Assembly (NCBI GenBank): GCA_009783565.1
Contig: WRDF01000001.1
Coordinates: 186,001-250,000, forward strand
Reading direction: 5' to 3'
Length of the DNA stretch: 64,000 nucleotides
DNA from: Rikenellaceae bacterium
GTDB taxonomy: Bacteria > Bacteroidota > Bacteroidia > Bacteroidales > Rikenellaceae
The translations under genes were made by a program, and so were the position numbers. This document shows positions 8,833-16,751 of the stretch, one piece after another. Under the pieces are notes generated by a model. It saw only the letters and a list, made by a program, of their open reading frames with translations, was not told the DNA's origin and did not search any database. Every line of letters starts with the position of its first letter. Positions within the stretch are counted from its first letter, which is position 1.

Positions 8833-10014
8833 TCAAATCGCCCACCGATAAAGTATCAGCACCGGATTGTCGTCATCGCTTGCTCCCGCGAGCGCCGCAC
8901 GAAAAATCTCAATATACGGAGAATCGCCGGAGGCATTTTCAACAAAGGCTTTTGCCGATGATATGGAAGTATACCCAATAAAATGAGTGTCCGTGCTGCC
9001 TGAGATATTATACAATGGGAAAGGATTATCCGAAGAAAACAATAATCCCGCCCTACCTGTTCCTGTCCGCTTGTCTATCAGATAATATATCCACTCGGTA
9101 GCCGAAACAAGCGGTGTATTCAGGAAAATATGATCCTGCGTCTCAAAGATGCCACTGAATCCGGTAAAAAAATCGCGCGACGCCATCTCCTTGAACGTTC
9201 CGTCTCCGAAATCAGTGACCGACGACAAAACCTTAGGCGAAGCCAAAGGATGCGCGGTTTCAATCAAATATTTTTCCGAGAACCGACCATCGGCATAAGA
9301 GTATATTACATTGTCGAACGGAGCAATAAGATGTATGTCACCGTTATCCGTTCGGGACATGGGATTCCGTGAAAAAGGATATCCATGTCCTGTGGTTTGC
9401 ATCGGCAAAGGGTAAAAATTCTCAGTACTTTTATCCCGCAAAGAGAACAGCGTATAAGCATAACGGTCGTAGTCCGCAAGACCATGAACAAAGTTGGCGG
9501 AAAGTATCTTGTCCTCATCGACAGGCAGCATCATGAATGATTGCCACGACAAACGATCCCAGCTAACAGGGCGTGAACCGATAAATTTTCCGTCATATTC
9601 AAAGCGCAGCAATTCGCCTTTCTGCCTGTCTACAACAACTATCTTCCCTTCGTCAAAATAAAAATCATTTGCCGCCAAATACTCTCCGGGGCCGCGACCT
9701 ATCCTTCCGATACGATTCAGAAAAGCCCCCGATTCATCGAACAAAAACAGTTCATTTTCAAAATCTCGCACCAATATAAATGAATCTTTGCTCCTGATTC
9801 TGGTTATCATATTAATGAAAAAATCAGGTCTGGTTTCGAGTCTGATCACTTTCAAGTTTTCCAATGCGATCGGGTTCTGCTCGATCGACTGTCGGTTTTT
9901 GTCATCGACCGCTATGACGATAGCATCCGAAACTCTTTCAATATTCTTCCGTCCGCACGACAAAAAAACAAAAGTCAGCGCAATTAATAATAGATATATG
10001 TATTTATTCATCAT
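8833..10014 (-). CDS. 6-bladed beta-propeller lipoprotein
   Basis: The 393-residue protein has a lipoprotein signal (LIALTFVFLSC, Cys 20) and then repeated strands of the NHL/6-bladed beta-propeller type found in many Bacteroidota lipoproteins: LENLKVIRLET, FILVRDFENELFLFDESGAFL, RIGRGPGEYLAANDF, IVVVDRQKGELLRFEYDGKF. The R-x-G-R-G-P-G-E-Y motif is characteristic of that group. It is more AT-rich than dnaG next door and ends a run of four minus-strand genes with the three small Cys-rich proteins upstream. Its ligand is unknown. Starting at Met 2 would make no difference to the mature protein. Confidence 0.85.
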   Translation of the reverse strand: MMNKYIYLLLIALTFVFLSCGRKNIERVSDAIVIAVDDKNRQSIEQNPIALENLKVIRLETRPDFFINMITRIRSKDSFILVRDFENELFLFDESGAFLNRIGRIGRGPGEYLAANDFYFDEGKIVVVDRQKGELLRFEYDGKFIGSRPVSWDRLSWQSFMMLPVDEDKILSANFVHGLADYDRYAYTLFSLRDKSTENFYPLPMQTTGHGYPFSRNPMSRTDNGDIHLIAPFDNVIYSYADGRFSEKYLIETAHPLASPKVLSSVTDFGDGTFKEMASRDFFTGFSGIFETQDHIFLNTPLVSATEWIYYLIDKRTGTGRAGLLFSSDNPFPLYNISGSTDTHFIGYTSISSAKAFVENASGDSPYIEIFRAALAGASDDDNPVLILYRWAI

Positions 10015-10020
10015 ATATTG

Positions 10021-10485
10021 TTATAGCTCACGAACTTCAATTATTTTTACACCTTGCTCACTTATTTTGCATGTATTTCCAGGCCCACTTACACAGGCCC
10101 ACCTTTCCCAGGCAATAACGTACATTTTACCTTTTCCACTTACTTTAATAGTAATGCCGAGAAAACTTATTTCTCCACTGCTCGAAGACACAAGCGTCTC
10201 AACGCCTCCGGCTTCACATTTTAGGAAAGCATCTTTGATGGTATCATTGTCGTTACCGGCTTCGCAAGAACCGTGAGAAACCAAACAATCAAACATACAA
10301 TCGGTATCCCACATCCAAGTACACATCTGCTTCTCCATACAAAAATAGAGATCGGCAGGACAACACTTTCTTATCGCAACCCCATTCTCATGTTCATAAT
10401 AGGCGCGGCAGTCATCGGGATCGGGAAAAAGAACTGAAGTATACGCCTTAATAAAAGGCAGTCCCGCCAACATAACCATGAACAC
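10021..10485 (-). CDS. Diverged paralogue of the CBM14 proteins, unusual start, possibly decaying
   Basis: About 154 residues if started at the GTG at 10485; an ATG follows at 10479. The leader LTGVFMVMLAG is nearly identical to the leaders of the two upstream paralogues, but in this copy the ATG that starts MKVNVVL there is replaced, and no ATG is found between the upstream in-frame stop and the leader. The Cys-rich part (FPDPDDCRAYYEHENGVA to WDTDC) lines up with the CBM14 domain but has shifted or lost cysteines (YEH instead of FHC, RKCC instead of CKKC). A unique tail of about 95 residues with WACVSGPGNTCKIS follows. It ends 6 nt before the propeller gene, so co-transcription is likely. 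It may be a functional variant or an early pseudogene. Confidence 0.6.
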   Translation of the reverse strand: MFMVMLAGLPFIKAYTSVLFPDPDDCRAYYEHENGVAIRKCCPADLYFCMEKQMCTWMWDTDCMFDCLVSHGSCEAGNDNDTIKDAFLKCEAGGVETLVSSSSGEISFLGITIKVSGKGKMYVIAWERWACVSGPGNTCKISEQGVKIIEVREL

Positions 10486-10661
10486 GCCCGTCAGAACACA
10501 ATTTACAATTAAAAATGTTCTGTTCGGAAACAGATTTTTAATGATTTGTTTCTTATCAAAAAGTTTTTAAAAGGGTTATGGTTTGGATGTGAATATAAGC
10601 ATAAAATCAATAACCACAAATTATCTATTGACTTTATCGTGATTTTTATATTAAAAACAAA

Positions 10662-10685
10662 AGCGGAGAGTGCACACTCTCCGCT
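10662..10685 (-). terminator. Intrinsic terminator after CBM14 gene 10710-11126
   Basis: Perfect 11-bp minus-strand stem (10662-10672 and 10675-10685) with a 2-nt loop, followed by TTTTGTTTTT. It is nearly identical to the hairpin at 8783-8806. Confidence 0.8.
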
Positions 10686-10709
10686 CATAGGCATAATTTT
10701 CAGGTAGCC

Positions 10710-11126
10710 CTAATACCAAACTTTGGCTTTCGCATATCCATGCATAACAGATCCAAAGCCGTATAAATCACATACCTCTATCGGATGAGCCGGCACACAT
10801 TCCTCACATCTGGCACGAGACGGATAATCGCAGGTATCCAGCCACTTATTCCAATGCAGACCTGCCGGACACTTCTTGCAGTAGGCCACACCATTATGGC
10901 AATGGAAAAACCATTCGCAATCATACTCGTGCGGGAAAAAGACCGAGAATTCGCCACCCGGGAACGGGCATTCCGGAATTACACCGGGAGGACAAATAAA
11001 GAAGTCGTCCCATGCGTTCGCCCTCATGTAAATCATGCCGGCAAGCATGACCATGAACACGCCCGTCAGAACGACATTCACTTTCATGAAAACTTTCAGG
11101 CTAATTCGTTCAAAGAAATTTTTCAT
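10710..11126 (-). CDS. Small secreted protein with peritrophin-type chitin-binding domain (CBM14)
   Basis: A 138-residue protein. Residues 14-37 (MKVNVVLTGVFMVMLAGMIY then ANA) form a signal-peptide-like leader. Residues 53-107 match the CBM14/ChtBD2 pattern: Cys 53, 70, 76, 86, 99 and 107, with the diagnostic FFPHEYDCEWFFHC, CPAGLHWN and DTCDYP blocks. CBM14 domains bind chitin and are typical of insect peritrophic-matrix proteins and chitinases, with sporadic bacterial members. No catalytic domain is present, so the protein would be a binder or adhesin. Gene, leader region and terminator are duplicated in the next gene upstream. Chitin as ligand is inferred from the family. Confidence 0.82.
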   Translation of the reverse strand: MKNFFERISLKVFMKVNVVLTGVFMVMLAGMIYMRANAWDDFFICPPGVIPECPFPGGEFSVFFPHEYDCEWFFHCHNGVAYCKKCPAGLHWNKWLDTCDYPSRARCEECVPAHPIEVCDLYGFGSVMHGYAKAKVWY

Positions 11127-11319
11127 AGTTAATTTTTTAAGTTAAACCTGTGTGCCGTGACTTAAAGGTCCAACCTGGACTAATAAAGCATATACAAATA
11201 TTATGCCTTTTTTAATCTTAAAAAATAAGAAAATATTGTGACCGTTATGTTGCAATTCTATAGTTTCCGGATTAAAGAAAATCAATAATCACAGATTATC
11301 CATTATATTCAAAAACAAG

Positions 11320-11343
11320 AGCGGAAAGTATGTACTCTCCGCT
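11320..11343 (-). terminator. Intrinsic terminator after CBM14 gene 11380-11802
   Basis: Minus-strand stem of 11 positions (11320-11330 and 11333-11343, one mismatch) followed by TCTTGTTTTT. Third copy of the hairpin at 8783 and 10662. Confidence 0.72.
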
Positions 11344-11379
11344 ATGTTAGTTGTTATACAAAACTTATTTTCGAGGGCT

Positions 11380-11802
11380 CTAATAATAAATCGGGTTGTT
11401 CTTAAACCCATATCTTATAATAGTGCCACTCTGATCGTCATAATATATACACACGTCTAATACGCTAGACGGCACACATCTGTCTGCACATTTGGCGCGA
11501 TACGGAAAATCGCAAGTATCCAGGTCTTTATTCCAGTGCAAGCCCGGAGGACACTTCATGCAGTAGGCCACGCCGTTACGGCAATGGAAAAACCATTCAC
11601 AATCCTCCGGATGAGGGAAAAATACCGAGAACTCGCTATCCGGGAACGGGCATTCCGGAATTACGCCGGGAGGACAGCTGCCACCCCACGAGTTCGCCCT
11701 CATGTAGATCATGCCGGCAAGCATGACCATGAACACGCCCGTCAGGACGACATTCACCTTCATGAAGGCTTTCAAGTTAATTCGTTCAAAGAGACTTCTC
11801 AT
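11380..11802 (-). CDS. Small secreted protein with peritrophin-type chitin-binding domain (CBM14), paralogue
   Basis: A 140-residue paralogue of the gene at 10710. The leader VNVVLTGVFMVMLAGMIYM is identical, and CPPGVIPECPFP and EFSVFFPHPEDCEWFFHC repeat the first half of the CBM14 domain; CPPGLHWNKDLDTCDFP completes it. All six domain cysteines are kept. The tail after the domain (about 30 residues, IIRYGFKNNPIYY) differs. The start at 11802 (MRSLFERI) aligns with the MKNFFERI start of the paralogue; an ATG two codons upstream is the alternative. The 5' leader of about 150 bases and the terminator are also shared with the paralogue, which shows a tandem duplication of a unit of about 680 bp. 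Base composition is AT-rich compared with dnaG and putA. Confidence 0.82.
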   Translation of the reverse strand: MRSLFERINLKAFMKVNVVLTGVFMVMLAGMIYMRANSWGGSCPPGVIPECPFPDSEFSVFFPHPEDCEWFFHCRNGVAYCMKCPPGLHWNKDLDTCDFPYRAKCADRCVPSSVLDVCIYYDDQSGTIIRYGFKNNPIYY

Positions 11803-12001
11803 AGTCAATTATTTTTTAAGTTAAACCTGTGGGCGGCGACCGAAAAGTCCGGCCTGCATTAATATTTAAGTACACAAATATTATGCCTTTTTAATCTTGT
11901 AAAATAATCAAACTATTATGATGACTATTTCGTAACTCTATCTTTTCCGGGTAAAGAAAATCAAATTTCATTCTAAAAACACCAACTCTCCAAAAAAGAC
12001 A

Positions 12002-12009
12002 TATATTTG
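12002..12009 (+). promoter_or_regulatory. Bacteroidota -7 box of putA
   Basis: TATATTTG followed by C fits TAnnTTTGC, 40 nt upstream of the start at 12050. Confidence 0.55.
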
Positions 12010-12049
12010 CAAACTATGCGAACTAACCGATAGGCAAAAATACTTACAT

Positions 12050-15000
12050 ATGACCATGAGCAATAAATCTACCATTACCTCCCAGGAGGTGCAGGATTGG
12101 GTAATGAAGCTCTATCTCGAAAGCGAGAAGGCTATTACGCCCGCCGAACGCAAGGATCAGGAGATGTATGCAACGATGATCCGCAACAAGAACGACAAGG
12201 TATTCCTGTCGAAAATGCTCGACGAATCGTCGCAGATACGCCACAACAAGAAGCTCGCAAAGCGCATCAAGCGCCATATCGACACCTACGGCGTGCCGGA
12301 GTTCTTCAACGGTTGGTATCGATTCCTGTTCAAGACCTATACCGCTTTCGGACACCATTTCGATTTCATAGCCATACCTATCATCAAGTGGCAGCTGAGA
12401 GAACAAACGGCTGCTGTTATCATCAATGAAGCGCGTCCGCACCTTACCAAGCACCTGGCCGACCGCACGCAGAAAAAAATCGGCCAGAATGTGAACCTGT
12501 TGGGCGAGGTGGTGATCGGCAACGGCGAGGCCGACAAGCGTTACCGCCATTACCTCGAAGCTCTCGAAGCGCCGGATATCAATTATATTTCGGTGAAAAT
12601 TTCGGGAATATATGCCCAACTTCACGCGCTGAATTACGAGGAGAGTTTTCCGGAGTTGGTGCGCCGCATGAGCGCGCTGTATCAGAAGGCGATAGACTTT
12701 CCGTACATCGACGAAAACGGCGTGCGTCGGCCGAAGTTCATCAACCTCGACATGGAGGAATACAAGGACACGCACATGACCATGCGCGTGTTCAAGGAGA
12801 CGCTGGCCAAACCGGAGTTCAAGAATTTGGAGGCGGGGATCGTTATCCAGGCCTACCTGCCCGACGCGTGGGATTTCCAGACCGAACTGTTGGAGTTCGC
12901 GAAGGAACGCGTGGAAGACGGCGGGGCGCATGTCAAGATGCGTCTGGTGAAGGGTGCGAACCTCGAAATGGAGACCGTGATTTCGTCGCTGCGCGGATGG
13001 CCGAACCCTATTTTGCCGAGCAAGGTGGAAGTCGATGCCAACTATCTGTCTATACTCGAACGTGCGATGCTGCCCGAAAATGCGAAGGTTTGCCATGTCG
13101 GTGTCGCGTCGCATAACTTCTATTCGATAGCCTACGCGCACCTGCTGGGCGAGAAGAACGGGACGAGCTATGCGCTGACGTTCGAGATGCTGGAAGGGAT
13201 GGCCAATCACCTGTGGCGGGCGCAATCGACACTCGGCAACCAGGTGATTCTCTACACGCCGGTGGTGAAGAACGAGAGCTTTCTGAACGCTATTTCGTAC
13301 CTGGTGCGCCGTATGGACGAGAACACCGCGCCGGAGAATTTCCTCGCGCATTCGTTCGGCCTGAAACCCGACACGAAAGAGTGGAAATTCCTTGAAGGGC
13401 AGTTCGCCGAGGCGTTTGCGCTGAAAGACAAGATAAGCCACGTTAACCCGCGTCAGGCACAGGATCGCAGAAAGCCTTATGAGGGAGTAGAAGCAAGTGA
13501 TAAAAAATTCCGTAACGAACCCGACACTGATTTCGACCTGCGTCAGAACCAGCTGTGGGCGGAGGAAATTGTCAAAAAATGGAAGAAATCGCCGAACGAT
13601 AAGCCTGAGGTCATACCGACGCAAATCGGCTCGGAGGAGGTTGTGAACGAGCGGCAGGCGACGTATAAAGACCGCTGCCAGGACGACGAAGTGACGGTGT
13701 GCACGATGTCGCAGGCCAACGCCGAGCAGACGCGGCGCATCATCGAGATAGCCGACACCGACCCCGCAGGATGGCGCAAAAAACCGCTCGCCGAGCGGCG
13801 CAAAATCCTGTATAAAGCGGCCGATAACCTGGCGGCGATGCGCGGCGACCTGATAGGCTGCATGTGCGCCGTGACGGGTAAAACCATAACGGAGGGCGAC
13901 GTGGAGGTGTCGGAAGCCGTAGATTTCGCACGGTTCTACCCCGATTCGATGTTCGAGTTCGAGGCGCTGAAAGGCGTTACGGCCGCGCCGAAAGGCACTA
14001 TTCTGGTCATCTCGCCGTGGAACTTCCCGTGCGCGATCCCGGTGGGCGGCGTAGCGTCGGCGCTGGCAAGCGGCAATACGGTGATTCTGAAACCGGCGAC
14101 GGTCGCGGCTCCCATTTCATGGGAGTTTGCAAAAGCGTTCTGGGATGCCGGAGTACCGAAAGAGGCTCTGCACGTGGTGATTACCGACCGCGAGTCGTTG
14201 GGGATTCTCACCACCGCGCCGCAGATAAAGCACATCGTGCTCACGGGCGGCACGGATACGGCGCAGAACATCACGCGCAACAACCCCATTACGCCGCTGT
14301 CGGCCGAGACGGGCGGCAAGAACGCGATCATCGTCACCGCAGCGGCCGACCGCGACAAGGCCATTATGAACGCCGTAGCGTCGGCATTCGGCAACGCGGG
14401 CCAGAAGTGTTCGGCATGTTCGCTGATGCTGGTCGAAGCGTCGGTATATGACGACCCTGAGTTCCGCTCGAAGATGATCGACTGCGCCGGCAGCCTCAAA
14501 ACGGGCAGCGTGTGGGATACGGGCAACATCGTAGGACCGATGATCACCAACAACAATGACAAGCTGCTGGAAGCCATAGGAATGATGGAGCCGGGCGAAG
14601 AGTGGCTGCTCGCGCCGCGCTTTACCGATAAGTTGAAATATGCCCTTGCGCCGACTATCAAGTGGGGCGTGCGTCCGGAATATTTCGCATTCCGCACCGA
14701 GCTGTTCGGCCCTATGCTTTCGGTCGTTCGCGTGAAAGACCTTCACGAAGCCGTCACGCTCGTGAACAGTCTCGACTACGGTCTGACGTCGGGCTTGCAG
14801 AGCTTGGACGAAACCGAGCAGAAATATTGGAAAGACCACCTCGAAGCGGGTAATCTCTACATCAATCGCGGCACGACGGGCGCGATCGTAAACCGTCAAC
14901 CGTTCGGCGGGATGAAACTCTCGGCATTCGGCGGCGGCATCAAAGCCGGCGGCCCGAACTACGTGTCGTGTTTCCTCTACTTCACCGACACGGGCGCATC

Positions 15001-15508
15001 GGCAGGTGATTGGCGCACGAACTACAAAACGGCTTACGAAAAAGAATTTAAGCGCGCGCGCGATGTGAACAACCTCTACGGCGAGCAGAACCTGTTCCGC
15101 TATCTGCCGCTGCGGAGCATGGGATTGCGCCTGTTCGAAGGCGACACGTTAGAGCAGGCCGAGAAGATCGCTTCTGCGGCACAACTGGTCGGCACACCGC
15201 TGACGATCAGCGTCGACCCGTCCGACCCGAAGGCCGACGAACTGGCGCGCGGCAGCGGCTATACGGTGAAACGCGAGAGCCTGAACAAGTTCATCGACAG
15301 CATGTCGGAGTACGAGCGCTTCCGCACCTGTACGCCCGACATTCCGCGCCCGGTGTATGAAGCTGCGGCGGTTCTGAACAAGTACATAGCCACTGCCTCA
15401 CCCGTCTCGGAGGGGCGTGTGGAACTTCTGCACTACATCAAGGAACAGAGCATCACGTACGAATATCACCGTTACGGCAGCATTACGGAGATTCCGGAGC
15501 TGGAGTAA
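12050..15508 (+). CDS. putA: Bifunctional proline dehydrogenase / L-glutamate gamma-semialdehyde dehydrogenase
   Basis: Oxidises proline to glutamate in two steps. The 1152-residue protein has an FAD proline dehydrogenase barrel in the first half (YISVKISGIYAQLH, MRLVKGANLEMETV, VCHVGVASHNFYSIAYA, with the YLVRRMDENTAPENFL block near 430) and an NAD aldehyde dehydrogenase in the second half (ILVISPWNFPCAIPVGG; catalytic Glu in LSAETGGKNAIIV; catalytic Cys in FGNAGQKCSACSLML; FGPMLSVVRV). There is no N-terminal DNA-binding domain, so it is not an autoregulator. A long antisense open frame at 12044-13624 is a coding shadow. It is a single-gene unit followed at its stop by a CGCG-rich palindrome and repeat clusters. 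Confidence 0.95.
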   Translation: MTMSNKSTITSQEVQDWVMKLYLESEKAITPAERKDQEMYATMIRNKNDKVFLSKMLDESSQIRHNKKLAKRIKRHIDTYGVPEFFNGWYRFLFKTYTAFGHHFDFIAIPIIKWQLREQTAAVIINEARPHLTKHLADRTQKKIGQNVNLLGEVVIGNGEADKRYRHYLEALEAPDINYISVKISGIYAQLHALNYEESFPELVRRMSALYQKAIDFPYIDENGVRRPKFINLDMEEYKDTHMTMRVFKETLAKPEFKNLEAGIVIQAYLPDAWDFQTELLEFAKERVEDGGAHVKMRLVKGANLEMETVISSLRGWPNPILPSKVEVDANYLSILERAMLPENAKVCHVGVASHNFYSIAYAHLLGEKNGTSYALTFEMLEGMANHLWRAQSTLGNQVILYTPVVKNESFLNAISYLVRRMDENTAPENFLAHSFGLKPDTKEWKFLEGQFAEAFALKDKISHVNPRQAQDRRKPYEGVEASDKKFRNEPDTDFDLRQNQLWAEEIVKKWKKSPNDKPEVIPTQIGSEEVVNERQATYKDRCQDDEVTVCTMSQANAEQTRRIIEIADTDPAGWRKKPLAERRKILYKAADNLAAMRGDLIGCMCAVTGKTITEGDVEVSEAVDFARFYPDSMFEFEALKGVTAAPKGTILVISPWNFPCAIPVGGVASALASGNTVILKPATVAAPISWEFAKAFWDAGVPKEALHVVITDRESLGILTTAPQIKHIVLTGGTDTAQNITRNNPITPLSAETGGKNAIIVTAAADRDKAIMNAVASAFGNAGQKCSACSLMLVEASVYDDPEFRSKMIDCAGSLKTGSVWDTGNIVGPMITNNNDKLLEAIGMMEPGEEWLLAPRFTDKLKYALAPTIKWGVRPEYFAFRTELFGPMLSVVRVKDLHEAVTLVNSLDYGLTSGLQSLDETEQKYWKDHLEAGNLYINRGTTGAIVNRQPFGGMKLSAFGGGIKAGGPNYVSCFLYFTDTGASAGDWRTNYKTAYEKEFKRARDVNNLYGEQNLFRYLPLRSMGLRLFEGDTLEQAEKIASAAQLVGTPLTISVDPSDPKADELARGSGYTVKRESLNKFIDSMSEYERFRTCTPDIPRPVYEAAAVLNKYIATASPVSEGRVELLHYIKEQSITYEYHRYGSITEIPELE

Positions 15509-15535
15509 CACGCGCGCGCGTGGTTTATCGCCTGC
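15507..15535. repeat. Stop-linked CGCG palindrome element (putA copy)
   Basis: ACACGCGCGCGTG overlaps the putA stop and is followed by a CCTGCCAG block. Close relatives at 15735, 27560, 39772, 41778 and 51413 share both parts (palindrome plus CCTGCCGG or its complement). Confidence 0.7.
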
Positions 15536-15537
15536 CA

Positions 15538-15618
15538 GTCGTCATTGCGAGAGGGCGTATGCCCTCGAAGCAATCCAGAATGCGAAAGAACTGGATTGCT
15601 TCGCTTCGCTCGCAATGA
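15538..15618. repeat. Intergenic palindromic repeat, family A (copy 2)
   Basis: Arms 15538-15576 and 15589-15618 start and end with CGTCATTGCGAG and its complement and carry the GAAGCAATCCAG inner end. The left arm holds an extra small palindrome (GAGGGCGTATGCCCTC). Confidence 0.85.
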
Positions 15619-15629
15619 CGGAAGGCAGT

Positions 15630-15735
15630 TTGTCATTCCGAACGCCGCAGGCGGAGGAATCTATCGCTCGTCTCATTCTAAATTAAACTAGCGATAGATT
15701 CCTCGTCGGCGCGTATGCGCCTCGCTCGGAATGAC
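15630..15735. repeat. Intergenic palindromic repeat, family B (copy 1)
   Basis: Outer ends GTCATTCCGA and its complement, inner ends GAGGAATCTATCGCT and AGCGATAGATTCCTC. Related copy at 41669-41776, short copy at 23551-23589. The 307-nt gap between putA and the next gene is filled almost wholly by repeats. Confidence 0.8.
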
Positions 15736-15762
15736 ACACGCGTGTGTTTCCCAGCCTGCCGG
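15735..15762. repeat. CGCG palindrome element, full form
   Basis: CACACGCGTGTG followed by TTTCCCAGCCTGCCGG. It abuts family B on one side and a family C remnant (15763-15796) on the other. Confidence 0.65.
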
Positions 15763-15815
15763 ACGCAAGAGATTGCGGCTCGCAGCCCGCAATGACAGCT
15801 AAAAACTTTAAGACC

Positions 15816-16733
15816 ATGAAAAAAATCATCGTACTCGTAATCGTAGCCATCGGATTTGCGACACTTGCGTCCGGCAAAACGCAGGACCAAGTTCCGTATC
15901 TATCGACAAAACTGTCGCCGTATTCCGGTCCCGAACTGATCGACAGGGTTAAAATAGAAACGCTCGCGGAGATCGAAACCGGAGTCGGCGACTCTCTTAG
16001 AGTTAAACTGGGGACAGGAAAGTATAACGGCAACCTGCCGGTCTTTTGGGTGATAAGAGAATCGTCTATGGGCGGAAATAAAATGACATCTACCAGAATC
16101 GGCGGCATGGATTCGAATATAGACAAGGCTCTGAATATCCGCCGCGACACCATTAAACATGAATTTCGGGGCGATACCATAATGGTCGCGTTCGAGATGA
16201 TCCATCACCTGTCAACGGGCGAGATTCAGTATATCTGGCAGGACGGAGATGGTGGTCGAAGCGAACGGGCGGTGTTCATTTCATTAGACCCTCCCTTAAA
16301 AGTCGGGAAGAAATTCCCCGATCTCGCCGTCGAACAGCTGAACGGCGGCAGGCTGTCGTTCGGCGACCTTGTCGGCAAAGTCATCGTAATCAACTGGTGG
16401 GCAACACATTGCGGCCCGTGCATAGCCGAAATGCCCGGACTCAATAAATTGGTGGAACAATATCCCGATGTTATGTTCATCTCCATCGCAGATAACACAA
16501 AGGAACAGCTGCTCCGCTTTTTCGAACACAGAGAATTTAATTACATTCACACTCTGGGCAACGAAGAAGTCAAGGAAATATTTGGAAATGCGTATCCTGT
16601 GAATGTCATCGTAAACGCGGCGGGAGAGATTAGTTACTACGCGCGCGGCGGGTATGCCGACAAATATCGGGAACCGGAAAAAGTGCTGAACGACCTGTTC
16701 GGGATAGTCACTGAGGACGGTTGTTGCCATTAA
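15816..16733 (+). CDS. TlpA-family periplasmic thioredoxin-like protein
   Basis: A 305-residue protein with a signal peptide (MKKIIVLVIVAIGFATLASG) and a C-terminal thioredoxin fold (about 165-300). The active site reads WWATHCGPCIAEMPG, so the residue before the CxxC is His, not Trp. The Pro loop is AYPVNVIVN. The first 150 residues are a beta-rich region without a family I recognise. It ends in GCCH, an unusual double Cys at the C terminus. An upstream GTG extension runs through repeat DNA, so the ATG at 15816 is preferred. It is 18 nt upstream of the DUF5009 gene, so the two are probably co-transcribed. Confidence 0.87.
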   Translation: MKKIIVLVIVAIGFATLASGKTQDQVPYLSTKLSPYSGPELIDRVKIETLAEIETGVGDSLRVKLGTGKYNGNLPVFWVIRESSMGGNKMTSTRIGGMDSNIDKALNIRRDTIKHEFRGDTIMVAFEMIHHLSTGEIQYIWQDGDGGRSERAVFISLDPPLKVGKKFPDLAVEQLNGGRLSFGDLVGKVIVINWWATHCGPCIAEMPGLNKLVEQYPDVMFISIADNTKEQLLRFFEHREFNYIHTLGNEEVKEIFGNAYPVNVIVNAAGEISYYARGGYADKYREPEKVLNDLFGIVTEDGCCH

Positions 16734-16751
16734 CCGGCGACTTGATTGAGT

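Noticed and set aside
10021-11960. CRISPR array or tRNA cluster in the AT-rich stretch
   Set aside because: The similarity is protein-coding duplication; no regular direct repeats with spacers and no cloverleaf with a TTCGA arm were found here or elsewhere.
12044-13624. 526-codon open frame antisense to putA
   Set aside because: Its translation is rich in His, Arg and Leu with no domain, a shadow of the GC-rich putA codons.
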